NCBI GenBank assembly: GCA_014138725.1
Contig: JACJID010000002.1
Span: 1,316,001 to 1,380,000, forward strand
Length of the DNA: 64,000 nucleotides
From: Kutzneria viridogrisea
GTDB lineage: Bacteria; Actinomycetota; Actinomycetes; Mycobacteriales; Pseudonocardiaceae
Reading direction: 5' to 3'
The notes beneath the pieces were generated by a model. The model ran no database searches, was not told the origin of the DNA, and saw only the letters and a program-made list of their open reading frames with translations. The translations under genes and the position numbers were made by a program. Shown here piece by piece: positions 18,217 through 25,429 of the stretch (position 1 is the first letter of the stretch; each line of letters begins with the position of its first letter).

Positions 18217-18804
18217 CTAGCTCTCCTCCTCGGTCCCGCCGAACCGCTCTTTCAACGCGGCCCAGCGAGGATCAATCGTCTCATGCGTGTGGTCGGGCTC
18301 CAGCTCGACCCACCTGGCCCCGCAGCCGGGGCACAGGCCCCTGCAGTCCGGGGTGCACAGCGGGACCTGCGGCAGCGCGAGCACCACGGCATCGCGCACC
18401 GCCGGTTCCAGGTCGATCAGGTCGTCGACGAGCCTGGAAACCTCGTCTTCGTCCGTGGTGGCCTCGGTCGCGCTGTCCGGGTAGGCGAACAGCTCGGTCA
18501 GGTCCACCTCGACCGTGCCGGACAGCGGCTCGAGGCACCGCGAGCACTCGCCGACGGTGTCCGCTGTCGCGGTCCCGGAGACGAGGACGCCCTCCACTAC
18601 CGACTCGACCAACAGGTCCAGCTCGACGTCCACACCGGGCAGCACGCCGACCACCTCCGGCAGGCCGAAGCCGACCGGAGCGGGCGCGGTGCGCTGGTAG
18701 CCGCGGCTCAAGCCCGGCCGACGCCCGATGTCCCTGGTGTCGATCACCCAGGGTCCGGTCGTCGATGGCTTCGCGGTACGCGCGTTCGTCTGGTTCTTGG
18801 GCAT
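18217..18804 (-). CDS. YceD/DUF177 family protein
   Basis: 195 aa from ATG at 18804 (MPKNQTNAR). The family is universally linked to rpmF and is implicated in 23S rRNA accumulation in other bacteria. Visible features are the strand-rich middle ([20 protein letters not shown]), the CSRCLEP pair and a C-terminal [13 protein letters not shown] cluster that could bind zinc. A GTG or ATG further upstream (up to 18861) is in frame but would lengthen it beyond family norm. Corresponds in order to Rv2926c. Confidence 0.88.
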   Translation of the reverse strand: MPKNQTNARTAKPSTTGPWVIDTRDIGRRPGLSRGYQRTAPAPVGFGLPEVVGVLPGVDVELDLLVESVVEGVLVSGTATADTVGECSRCLEPLSGTVEVDLTELFAYPDSATEATTDEDEVSRLVDDLIDLEPAVRDAVVLALPQVPLCTPDCRGLCPGCGARWVELEPDHTHETIDPRWAALKERFGGTEEES

Positions 18805-18905
18805 GGTGGTTGTGTCGCTGGTGGGGTGACTTACCGTGTCCAGCCCGACAAGGGTACTCAACCCAGCCCTCCGAACGGAAATCGCCAGGTCAGAGCCCCA
18901 CTGAA

Positions 18906-19020
18906 CGGGACTCGCACCCCCATGGGCGGGACTCGCACACCCGTGGCTGGGACTCGCGGACGGGCGGGCGGGACTCGCGGACTGGTCGGCGAGTCCCGCT
19001 CTGAGGCCGGCGAGTCCCGT
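18906..19020. repeat. Cluster of GGGACTCGC repeats
   Basis: Four copies read GGGACTCGC (18907, 18928, 18949, 18970 approximately) and two read the reverse complement GCGAGTCCC (near 18989 and 19010). The outer copies form an inverted pair, TGAACGGGACTCGC with GCGAGTCCCGTTCA. Spacing between direct copies is about 21 bases. The same repeat occurs at 27421, 31071 and 56220. Confidence 0.8.
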
Positions 19021-19060
19021 TCACCACAACCCGCGCCCCGCCAGAACCGCCAGCCATGGG

Positions 19061-19470
19061 GCCCGCGTCTTCGCGCCGGTCTCTGGACCGCAGGCCCGAG
19101 ATGATCACATCTTTCCAGTGATCATCTCGGGACAAGGGAAGAGACCGGACCTTAAGCGAAGACGCCGCGCTCCGGAGGAGCGCCAAGAGCGCAGCGGGCC
19201 GCGTCTTCGCGCCGGTCTCTGGACCGCAGGCCCGAGATGATCACATCTTTCCAGTGATCATCTCGGGACAAGGGAAGAGACCGGACCTTAAGCGAAGACG
19301 CCGCGCTCCGGAGGAGCGCCAAGAGCGCAGCGGGCCGCGTCTTCGCGCCGGTCTCTGGACCGCGGGCTCAGGATGATCACATCTTTCCAGTGATCATCCT
19401 GAGCCAAGGGAAGAGACCGGGTCAGAGCGAAGACGCCGCGATCCGGAGGATCGCAGAGAGCGAAGCGGGC
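19061..19470. repeat. Three tandem copies of a 135-bp nested palindrome
   Basis: Copies begin with GCGTCTTCGC at 19066, 19201 and 19337. Each has concentric inverted pairs: GCGTCTTCGC/GCGAAGACGC outside, CCGGTCTCT/AGAGACCGG inside, and an inner stem around GATGATCAC...GTGATCATC. A separate small hairpin (GCGCTCC-GGA-GGAGCGC) follows. Copies 1 and 2 are nearly identical. Copy 3 differs by paired changes that keep both hairpins. No convincing coding function; one frame encodes a repetitive peptide with SRDDHWKDVI. Confidence 0.85.
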
Positions 19471-19500
19471 ACACCCACCCCCAAACCAACACCCAAGCCC

Positions 19501-19541
19501 GCTCAGGTGCGGCCGCATCAGTCCAGCGGCCGCACCTGAGC
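19501..19541 (-). terminator. 16-bp perfect hairpin 3' of the sepIVA-like gene
   Basis: GCTCAGGTGCGGCCGC pairs perfectly with its complement over a 9-base loop. It lies 41 bases past the downstream gene's stop codon, so it probably ends that transcript. A short AACAGGGCC direct repeat follows at 19549-19570. Confidence 0.7.
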
Positions 19542-19582
19542 AGCGGGGCCAACAGGGCCAACAGGGCCAACGGGAAGCGCTC

Positions 19583-20299
19583 TCAGTCCCGGTAGTCGAA
19601 CGGGGCTGAGGACGGGGCGGGCACGGCGGCGCGCAGGCTCGCGCGGCCCTTGCCCACGGTGCGCAGGGTGTGCGCGAGCAGGTCCTCGAAGTCGGCGAGC
19701 TTGGCGTCCACGTAGGCGTCGCACTCCCCGCGCAGGCGGTTGGCCTCGCCACTGGCGGCGTCCAGGATGCGCGCGGACTCGGCGTGCGCGGCCTGCACCA
19801 CCTCGGTCTGGTTGACCAGCCGTGCCTGCTCGGCGCGGCCGTCCTCCACGGCCCGCTCGTAGCCGGCGCGACCGGCCTGGATCATGCGCTCGGACTCGCC
19901 CTGCGCCCTGCCGACCAGGTCCTCGTACTCGTGCCTGCCCGCGTTGACCGTGCGCTCGGCCTCGGCCCGCGCGTCGGCGACCATGCGCTCGGCGTGGGCT
20001 CGGGCCTCGGCCACCATCTGCTCGGCCTCGGCCCGTGCCTCGGCGAGGGTCTGCTCGGCCTCGCTGCGGGCGCCGCCGATGGCCTGCTCGGTCTCGTGCT
20101 GCGCCTTGTTGACGATGCTGTCCCGGTGGTCGAGCACGTCCTGCGCGTCGTCGAGTTCCCTGGGGATCGCGTCCCGGATGTCGTCGAGCAGTTCGAGGAG
20201 ATCGCCACGGGGGACCACGCAGCCCGAGGTCATCGGCACCCCACGCGCTTCTTCGACGATCGTGACGAGTTCGTCGAGGGCCTCGAACACCCGGTACAC
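19583..20299 (-). CDS. SepIVA-like coiled-coil cell-division protein
   Basis: 238 aa, GTG start, MYRVFEALDELVTIVEEARG. The first 60 residues include the conserved MTSGCVVPRGDLLELLDDIRDAIP; residues 65-190 form a long alanine- and glutamate-rich coiled coil (AEQTLAEARAEAEQMVAEARA and similar heptads). This matches the DivIVA-like protein SepIVA of mycobacteria (Rv2927c), which acts in division and envelope placement. The position next to yceD-rpmF-rnc-mutM supports orthology. It has no membrane segment. Such proteins are sometimes misnamed ATP synthase subunit b. Confidence 0.82.
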   Translation of the reverse strand: MYRVFEALDELVTIVEEARGVPMTSGCVVPRGDLLELLDDIRDAIPRELDDAQDVLDHRDSIVNKAQHETEQAIGGARSEAEQTLAEARAEAEQMVAEARAHAERMVADARAEAERTVNAGRHEYEDLVGRAQGESERMIQAGRAGYERAVEDGRAEQARLVNQTEVVQAAHAESARILDAASGEANRLRGECDAYVDAKLADFEDLLAHTLRTVGKGRASLRAAVPAPSSAPFDYRD

Positions 20300-20410
20300 G
20301 CGTCACACTCCCCTTCGGCTACACGGCTGGCAGTGTCCAGTCTGCCGGTTCCGGGGCCGTGAGCCGCGCAGGACGAGCCTGGCGTGTCCGGGTGTCCGGG
20401 CCGCGATCGG

Positions 20411-20851
20411 TCAGGCGTTGATGTTGACCAGCTGGAACGTCTTGTAGTGGTCACCGGTGTAGAAGTACTCACCGGCGCTGCCGGTGACGATCCGGCGGGT
20501 GCCCCTGGTCGGCGCACCGGGCGTGATCACGGTGTACTCGTGGTAGTAGCTGCTGGAGCTGCACACCGGCAGCACCTTCTCCACGTTGGTGAACACCGAG
20601 CCGTCCTTGCCCGGGTACGGGAACGGGCCGCCCTGCTTGATCAGCTTCACGGTGTCGGTTGCCTGCTTGGGCAGGCTGGACAGCGCGACCTTGCGGTAGC
20701 CGGAGGTGTCCCCGCAGCCGGCCTGCGCGACGGTGGCGTGCCCGACTGCCTGCGGTGCGGCGACCGAGGGTCCGGCCAGCCCGATCGCGCCGAGCACGGT
20801 GAAGGCGGCGACGAGCAGGAATTTGGTGATCCTGTTAGACGTGGTGACCAT
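20411..20851 (-). CDS. Secreted guanyl-specific ribonuclease, copy 1
   Basis: 146 aa with a signal peptide (FLLVAAFTVLGAIGLAGPSVAA). The mature part matches the RNase Sa/barnase family: ALSSLPKQATDTVKLIKQGG, PFPYPGKDGSVFTN, then catalytic Glu in YYHEYTVITPG, Arg in RGTRRIVTG and His in YTGDHY. These enzymes cleave RNA after guanosine. Two mature cysteines (AGCGD, LPVCS) are placed differently from the terminal disulfide of RNase Sa. It lies 19 bases downstream of a paralogue, an apparent tandem duplication. No barstar-like inhibitor gene is adjacent. Confidence 0.92.
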   Translation of the reverse strand: MVTTSNRITKFLLVAAFTVLGAIGLAGPSVAAPQAVGHATVAQAGCGDTSGYRKVALSSLPKQATDTVKLIKQGGPFPYPGKDGSVFTNVEKVLPVCSSSSYYHEYTVITPGAPTRGTRRIVTGSAGEYFYTGDHYKTFQLVNINA

Positions 20852-20870
20852 TCTTCACAAGCCCCCGAAT

Positions 20871-21293
20871 TCAGCTGTTGATGTCGACCAGGACAAAGCT
20901 CTCGTAGTGGTCAGCCGTGTAGAAGTACTCACCGGCGCTACCGGTGATGATTCGCCGCGTCCCACGGTTGGACGAACCCGGCGTGATCACCGTGTACTCG
21001 TGGTAATAACCCGAGGCGCAGGCGGGCAGAATGCCCTCCCGGTTGCCGAAAACGACACCGTCGTTCTTCGGGTACGGGAAGGGGCCACCCTGCTTGATCA
21101 GGTCCACGGTGTCGGTGGCCTGTGCGGGCAGGCTGGACAGCGCGACCTGCTGGAACTCCGAGGTGTCGCCGCAGCTGGCCTGCAGCACCCCGACCGGCGC
21201 GGCGCTGGCCGTGACGGCCAGACCGGCGGTGCCCGCGAACGCGAGCAGCAGAGCAAGCAGGGCCTTCACGGCTCGTGACGTGAGGTAGCTCAT
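20871..21293 (-). CDS. Secreted guanyl-specific ribonuclease, copy 2
   Basis: 140 aa from ATG at 21293, where a signal peptide begins (ALLALLLAFAGTAGLAVTASA); longer in-frame starts run into coaD and are rejected. Mature motifs: ALSSLPAQATDTVDLIKQGG, PFPYPKNDGVVFGN, catalytic Glu in YYHEYTVITPG, Arg in RGTRRIITG, His in YTADHY. Cysteines are at ASCGD and LPACA, same spacing as the neighbour. The two copies are very similar through the catalytic core but differ in the signal peptide and surface residues, so the duplication is not recent. Likely first gene of a two-gene transcript. Confidence 0.92.
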   Translation of the reverse strand: MSYLTSRAVKALLALLLAFAGTAGLAVTASAAPVGVLQASCGDTSEFQQVALSSLPAQATDTVDLIKQGGPFPYPKNDGVVFGNREGILPACASGYYHEYTVITPGSSNRGTRRIITGSAGEYFYTADHYESFVLVDINS

Positions 21294-21367
21294 AGGCCCT
21301 GACGCTAACGCCTCAAGGTGATCACCAAAAGACCTCTGCATTAACCTGCCATGGCTGGGCGCGAATT

Positions 21368-21850
21368 TCAGGCCCGTTCGGCCAGCCGCTCGGTCAACCG
21401 CGCGTGAATCGTCTCCGGCAGCAGGTGCGCCACATCTCCGTGGTAGGTGGCGACCTCTTTGACCAGTGAGCTGGACAGGAAGCTGTAGAGCGGGTTGGTG
21501 GGCATGAACAGGGTCTCCACCGAGGTGAGCTGGTGGTTCATCTGCGCCATCTGCAGCTCGTAGTCGAAGTCGCTGACCGCGCGCAGGCCCTTGACGATCA
21601 CCTTGATGTCGTTGGCCTTGCAGTAGTCCACGAGCAGGCCGTGCCAGGTGTCCACCCGCACGTTGGGCAGGTGCTTGGTGACGTCCCGGAGCATCTCGAC
21701 CCGCTCCTCGACGGAGAACAGGGTCTTCTTGTTCTTGTTGATCATCACGGCGACGACCAGCTCGTCGGCCACCAGGGCGGTCCGGCCGATGATGTCCAGG
21801 TGGCCGTTGGTGACCGGGTCGTAGGAGCCGGGGTAGACCGCACGCCTCAT
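21368..21850 (-). CDS. coaD: Phosphopantetheine adenylyltransferase CoaD
   Basis: 160 aa; converts 4'-phosphopantetheine and ATP to dephospho-CoA. Start ATG at 21850 gives MRRAVYPGSYDPVTNGHLDII with the nucleotidyltransferase TxGH motif; upstream in-frame codons would add 11 unneeded residues. Other motifs are VKGLRAVSDFDYE and FLSSSLVKEVA. It follows rsmD, as in most actinobacteria (compare Rv2965c-Rv2966c), with 51 bases between. Confidence 0.96.
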   Translation of the reverse strand: MRRAVYPGSYDPVTNGHLDIIGRTALVADELVVAVMINKNKKTLFSVEERVEMLRDVTKHLPNVRVDTWHGLLVDYCKANDIKVIVKGLRAVSDFDYELQMAQMNHQLTSVETLFMPTNPLYSFLSSSLVKEVATYHGDVAHLLPETIHARLTERLAERA

Positions 21851-21901
21851 GGCCGGACCGTAACAAACATGGGGCCACCGCACCTGTTCGCGTGGTGGCG
21901 A

Positions 21902-22453
21902 TCACTCAGGGCGTTCGGCCCAGTGCACCGCGGTGTCCCCGTACTTCTTGCTGCGGAAGGGTTCCAGTCCCTCCGGCCAGCTCGGCTCCCCGCTGCGGGC
22001 GGCCCGCTCCACCAGCACCAGACCGCCCGGCGCGGTCCAGGTCACGACCCCGGCGAGAACCAGGGCCAGCTCCTCGTTGGTGACCGCGTAGGGCGGGTCC
22101 GCCAGCACCAGGTCATACGGCTCGGCGGGCGCGCCGGCCAGCACCGAGCGCGCGGTGCCGTGCCGGACGTCCACCCCGGACAGGCCGAGCGCCTTGGCGT
22201 TGCGGCGCAACACCTCCACCGCCCGGTGCTCGGACTCGACGAAGGTCGCCAGCGCGGCCCCCCTGGACAGCGCCTCGAAGCCCAGCGCGCCGGAGCCCGC
22301 GTACAGGTCCAGCACCCGCGCCCCGTCCAGCTCCATCGCCGACTCCAGCGCGCTGAACAACGCCTCCCGCACCCGGTCCGAGGTGGGCCGGGTGCCCTTG
22401 GGCGGCACGTCGATGCGGCGTCCGCCGGCCGTTCCGGCCACGATCCTGGTCAC
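21902..22453 (-). CDS. rsmD: 16S rRNA (guanine966-N2)-methyltransferase RsmD
   Basis: 183 aa. [20 protein letters not shown] and [17 protein letters not shown] are the typical N-terminal motifs; the SAM site is [18 protein letters not shown] and the catalytic motif is LADPPYA. It methylates G966 (E. coli numbering) of 16S rRNA. The GTG start overlaps the stop of the upstream oxidoreductase (GTGA), an unusual link for a housekeeping gene because that operon carries TetR operators. Longer in-frame starts are rejected because they lie inside the upstream gene. Confidence 0.93.
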   Translation of the reverse strand: MTRIVAGTAGGRRIDVPPKGTRPTSDRVREALFSALESAMELDGARVLDLYAGSGALGFEALSRGAALATFVESEHRAVEVLRRNAKALGLSGVDVRHGTARSVLAGAPAEPYDLVLADPPYAVTNEELALVLAGVVTWTAPGGLVLVERAARSGEPSWPEGLEPFRSKKYGDTAVHWAERPE

Positions 22454-22992
22454 GCCACCATCGTGGCGTACGGCCGTTCGAGCAGTGCGCGGTAGGTCTT
22501 CGCGTGCAGCGCGAGCTGCTCGTCGTCCACCGTGCGCACCGCGTGCAGCACCAGCGGCTCGGCGAAGTGCAGACCGGTGAGCTTCGCCGTGGCACGCAAG
22601 GGCTGCCACAGCGTGTCCATCGTGACCCCGTGCCGACCCTCAGGCGTGTAGTCCTCGTCGCTGCCGCCGGTGGAGGTGACCACCTGCAGGGTCTTGCCGT
22701 GCAGGGCCGTGCCGCCGGTGCCGTAGGCCCAGCCGCGCAGGAACACCTCGTCGATCCACTGCTTGAGCAGGCCGGGCACCGAGTACCAGAAGAACGGGAA
22801 CTGCAGGACGACCCGGTCGTGCTCGGTGAGCAGCCGCTGCTCGCGCCGCACGTCGATCACGTGGTCCGGGTAGGCCGCGTACAGGTCGTGCACCGTGACG
22901 CCCTCAACCCCGCGGATCTCCGCCGCCAGCGCCGCGTTGATCCGCGACTCGCCCAGCTGCGGGTGGGCCAGCACCACCAGTGTGCGCGCCAT
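22450..22992 (-). CDS. NAD(P)H oxidoreductase, flavodoxin-like (KefF/YwrO type)
   Basis: 180 aa from ATG at 22992 ([19 protein letters not shown]). The fold is that of the quinone reductase/KefF/MdaB group: FMN-site [21 protein letters not shown], then WAYGTGG and a catalytic-loop [16 protein letters not shown]. Such enzymes reduce quinones, nitro compounds or azo dyes. Two perfect palindromic operators lie between it and the tetR gene upstream, so it is the probable repressed target. Its stop codon overlaps the rsmD start. Confidence 0.88.
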   Translation of the reverse strand: MARTLVVLAHPQLGESRINAALAAEIRGVEGVTVHDLYAAYPDHVIDVRREQRLLTEHDRVVLQFPFFWYSVPGLLKQWIDEVFLRGWAYGTGGTALHGKTLQVVTSTGGSDEDYTPEGRHGVTMDTLWQPLRATAKLTGLHFAEPLVLHAVRTVDDEQLALHAKTYRALLERPYATMVA

Positions 22993-23013
22993 GATCATCC
23001 CCTCAGAACTGAA

Positions 23014-23029
23014 CAGACAGGTCTGTCTG
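23014..23029 (-). promoter_or_regulatory. TetR-type operator 1
   Basis: CAGACAG-GT-CTGTCTG, a perfect 7-bp inverted repeat with a 2-base spacer, 22 bases upstream of the oxidoreductase start codon. The same site recurs at 23048. Confidence 0.75.
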
Positions 23030-23047
23030 ATTTCGAGCTCACGCTAA

Positions 23048-23063
23048 CAGACAGGTCTGTCTG
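23048..23063 (-). promoter_or_regulatory. TetR-type operator 2
   Basis: An exact second copy of CAGACAG-GT-CTGTCTG, 34 bases from the first. Both begin with AACAGACAGG, and the intervening sequence could hold the promoter. Confidence 0.75.
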
Positions 23064-23083
23064 GTTACAAGTGGTGGGCGCCT

Positions 23084-23140
23084 ATGTCATGAAGGTGCCG
23101 TTCAAGACACCCGGTGTCTTGAACGGCACCTTCGTGACAT
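23084..23140. repeat. 28-bp-arm palindrome of the GGCACCTTC family
   Basis: Two arms of 28 bases match at 27 positions around a single central C; the core is GAAGGTGCCGTTCAAGACACC and its complement. It starts 15 bases past the tetR stop codon. Related copies are at 1717-1858 and 45041-45095. It could act as a transcription terminator. Confidence 0.85.
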
Positions 23141-23155
23141 GGAGGCGGGGCGGGC

Positions 23156-23722
23156 TCAGCCGCAGCTGGCGGCGATCACCACGCGGGCGGCCTGCTGGGC
23201 GGCGAGGCCGACCTCGGGCGAGGGTTCCACGGCCCCGGCGGCGAGCCCGCCGTCGATGAGCAGGGTGAGTTGCAGCGCGAGCAGGTCGGGGTCGGCGGCA
23301 CCCGCGGCAGCGGCCAGCTCGCGCAGCCAGGCGCGGACGGCCTGCTTGTGCCTGACGGTGGCCTCGTGCACGGGGGTGCCGGGGATGGCCTCGCTGGCGG
23401 TGTTGATGAAGGCGCAGCCCCGGAAGGTGGCGGCCTCGGCGATCTCGCGCAGCGCGTCGAAGGCACCGATCATCTGCGCGCGCGGGTCGGGCCCGGCGGC
23501 CTCGGCGGCGCGGCGCAGGTGGGCGGTCCACCGCACGTCGGCGCGCTGCACGTAGCTGAGCACCAGGTCGTCCTTGGACGGGAAGTGCGCGTACAGGGTC
23601 GCCTTGGCCACGCCGGACTCGGCGATGATCCGGTCCACGCCGACCGCGCGGAAGCCGTGCTCGTAGAACAGCTGCGCGGCGGTCTCCAGGATCCGCTCGC
23701 GGGCCGCCGATGGCCTACCCAT
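23156..23722 (-). CDS. TetR/AcrR-family repressor
   Basis: 188 aa. The DNA-binding domain is RERILETAAQLFYEHGFRAV followed by the recognition helix region ESGVAKATLYAHFPSKDDLV. The ligand domain is helical and contains FRGCAFINTASEA, common in the group that controls quinone- or electrophile-responsive reductases. Palindromes matching its likely site are upstream of itself (23736) and upstream of the oxidoreductase (23014, 23048), pointing to autorepression and control of that gene. Confidence 0.9.
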   Translation of the reverse strand: MGRPSAARERILETAAQLFYEHGFRAVGVDRIIAESGVAKATLYAHFPSKDDLVLSYVQRADVRWTAHLRRAAEAAGPDPRAQMIGAFDALREIAEAATFRGCAFINTASEAIPGTPVHEATVRHKQAVRAWLRELAAAAGAADPDLLALQLTLLIDGGLAAGAVEPSPEVGLAAQQAARVVIAASCG

Positions 23723-23735
23723 GACCGAAAGTGTA

Positions 23736-23751
23736 CAGACCGATCTGTCTG
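23736..23751 (-). promoter_or_regulatory. TetR-type operator upstream of tetR
   Basis: CAGACCGATCTGTCTG, an imperfect version of the two operators near 23014-23063 with the right arm (CTGTCTG) identical. It lies 14 bases upstream of the tetR start and supports autoregulation. Confidence 0.65.
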
Positions 23752-23752
23752 A

Positions 23753-25429
23753 TCACCCGGACCTGCGGTAGCGCTTGACGAACTGCACGGCGCAGTAGGC
23801 GCCCGCGATCCAGAGCACGACCACCGCGCGCCACTCCGAGACGCTGGACGCGGCCTGGCCGATGAGTTTGACCAGCAGCACCAGGCCGAACACCAGCGAG
23901 GCGGTGGCGATCAGCGCGTAGATCACGGTCATCGCCGACCAGCGCGAGGTCCCGGACGAGGCGGGCCGCGGGGCGCGCGGCACGAACGCCGGGATGTCCT
24001 CCGGGTCGCGCGCGGGCATCGGCACCACGACCTCGGGGTCCACCCCGGCGTCGATCAGCGCGAGCTCCTGTGGCGGCACGGTGTGCAGGGTCGGTTCCAC
24101 GTGCACGGTGATGGCGTCGTGGCCGATCAGCCTGCGCGCGCCGTCCGGCCAGGTCAGCATCACGGAGCACGCCGCGAACAGCACGGTGAGCGGGCCGGAG
24201 GGCGTGGTCATCGTGATGCCCTCCGCGGTGACGGCGATGCCGGTGCCGTCCTCGCGCAGGCCGGGGTGCACGGTGCCGCCGACGGCCGTGTCGGACCTGG
24301 TCGGGGCGGGGACGAAGCCCGCCCAGTCGGCGGCGTGCCCGGCGGGAACGAGCAGCAGGCCGGTGGACATCGCCTCCACCGCGACGGCGTGCACGTCCTG
24401 AGCCGACACGGCACGCAGCTCGGCGCGGAGTTGCTCGGTGCTCTGGCTCGGGTAGCCGGTGAGCAGGTTCACCGCCATGCCGGGCAGGCGCATGGCGTCC
24501 ACGTCGGGGTCGGTCAGCGCGGTGAGCGCCTTGTCCCGCGCACTGTCCACATCGGACTGTTCGATCCGGCCCACCTTCAGCTTGGCCAGCACGTCCACGA
24601 AGCCGCCGAGCACGGCGTCCTGCTTCTCCGGCAAGGAGTCGGCCACCGCCACCAGCGTCGCGAACTGGTCACCGCGCGGGTGGTACGAGGCACCGGCCCG
24701 GTAGGAGTTGCCGTCCTCCTGGCGCAGTGCGCGGAACAGTTCGCGCTCCAGCACCGCCCCGTACAGCGAGGCGGCGGTGCTGCGCCGCACCACGGCGTCG
24801 AACATGACCTGGCCGTCCTCGCTGGCGAAGTACGCGGGCGTGGCGGGCAGCGCGGAGGTGATCGGCGGCAGCGGCCGCCGCTCCCCCTGTGGCAGCGGCA
24901 GGGACAACCCGGCGGGCACGCCCTCGCTCGCGATCCACAGCACCGCGTTGTCCCTGGTGAACCAGGTGGCGGCCCAGGAGCCCAGGTCCTCGGCGGTGAG
25001 CCGGGGCAGGCCCAACTCGGGGTAGCCCGCGATGCCGTGCCCGCGCGAGCCGTAGCGCCACAGGCCCATCGCGTCCACCAGGCGGTCACCGCGACCGGCC
25101 CGCTCGGTGCGCAGGATCGACTTCTCGGTCTCCAGCCGGTCCAGCGGCAGGTCGCCGAGGGACTGGCAGACGCTGCGCAGGTAGGTGATCACCTCGGACT
25201 CGGCGCCCTGGGTGAAGAACTGCGTGGTGATCAGGCCGGTCGCGGCGTTGGCCTCGTGGTCGGCCAGTCCGTGCCGGAACAGGGCGAGGTGCTCCAGCAG
25301 GTGTGTGATGCCCGCGCGGGACAGCGGCTCGTCGGCGACACCGACCCGGAACACCAGCCCGGCTCTCAGCGGCCCGGACATCGGCGCGACCAGGGTGGGC
25401 ACCCCGTCGACCTCGGTCTGCTTGATCAT
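23753..25429 (-). CDS. M16-like zinc peptidase with C-terminal membrane helices
   Basis: 558 aa from ATG at 25429 (MIKQTEVDGVPTLVAPM); the frame is open far upstream inside the next gene and that part is rejected. It has the inverted zinc motif HLLEH (H43, E46, H47) and downstream ETEKSILRTE with candidate third-ligand glutamates, as in M16/insulinase peptidases. A second half-domain covers about 200-370. After a linker, two C-terminal membrane helices (VIYALIATASLVFGLVLLV and VVVLWIAGAYCAVQFVKRY) anchor it. Substrate unknown. The start overlaps the stop of the upstream gene (ATGA), so the two probably work together. Confidence 0.75.
   Translation of the reverse strand: MIKQTEVDGVPTLVAPMSGPLRAGLVFRVGVADEPLSRAGITHLLEHLALFRHGLADHEANAATGLITTQFFTQGAESEVITYLRSVCQSLGDLPLDRLETEKSILRTERAGRGDRLVDAMGLWRYGSRGHGIAGYPELGLPRLTAEDLGSWAATWFTRDNAVLWIASEGVPAGLSLPLPQGERRPLPPITSALPATPAYFASEDGQVMFDAVVRRSTAASLYGAVLERELFRALRQEDGNSYRAGASYHPRGDQFATLVAVADSLPEKQDAVLGGFVDVLAKLKVGRIEQSDVDSARDKALTALTDPDVDAMRLPGMAVNLLTGYPSQSTEQLRAELRAVSAQDVHAVAVEAMSTGLLLVPAGHAADWAGFVPAPTRSDTAVGGTVHPGLREDGTGIAVTAEGITMTTPSGPLTVLFAACSVMLTWPDGARRLIGHDAITVHVEPTLHTVPPQELALIDAGVDPEVVVPMPARDPEDIPAFVPRAPRPASSGTSRWSAMTVIYALIATASLVFGLVLLVKLIGQAASSVSEWRAVVVLWIAGAYCAVQFVKRYRRSG

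Noticed and set aside
19061-19470. CRISPR array
   Set aside because: The 135-bp units abut directly with no variable spacers and no cas genes are present.
18890-19752. Small repetitive protein frames with SRDDHWKDVI across the repeat block
   Set aside because: They arise from the palindromic DNA repeats; no ribosome site or independent support was found.
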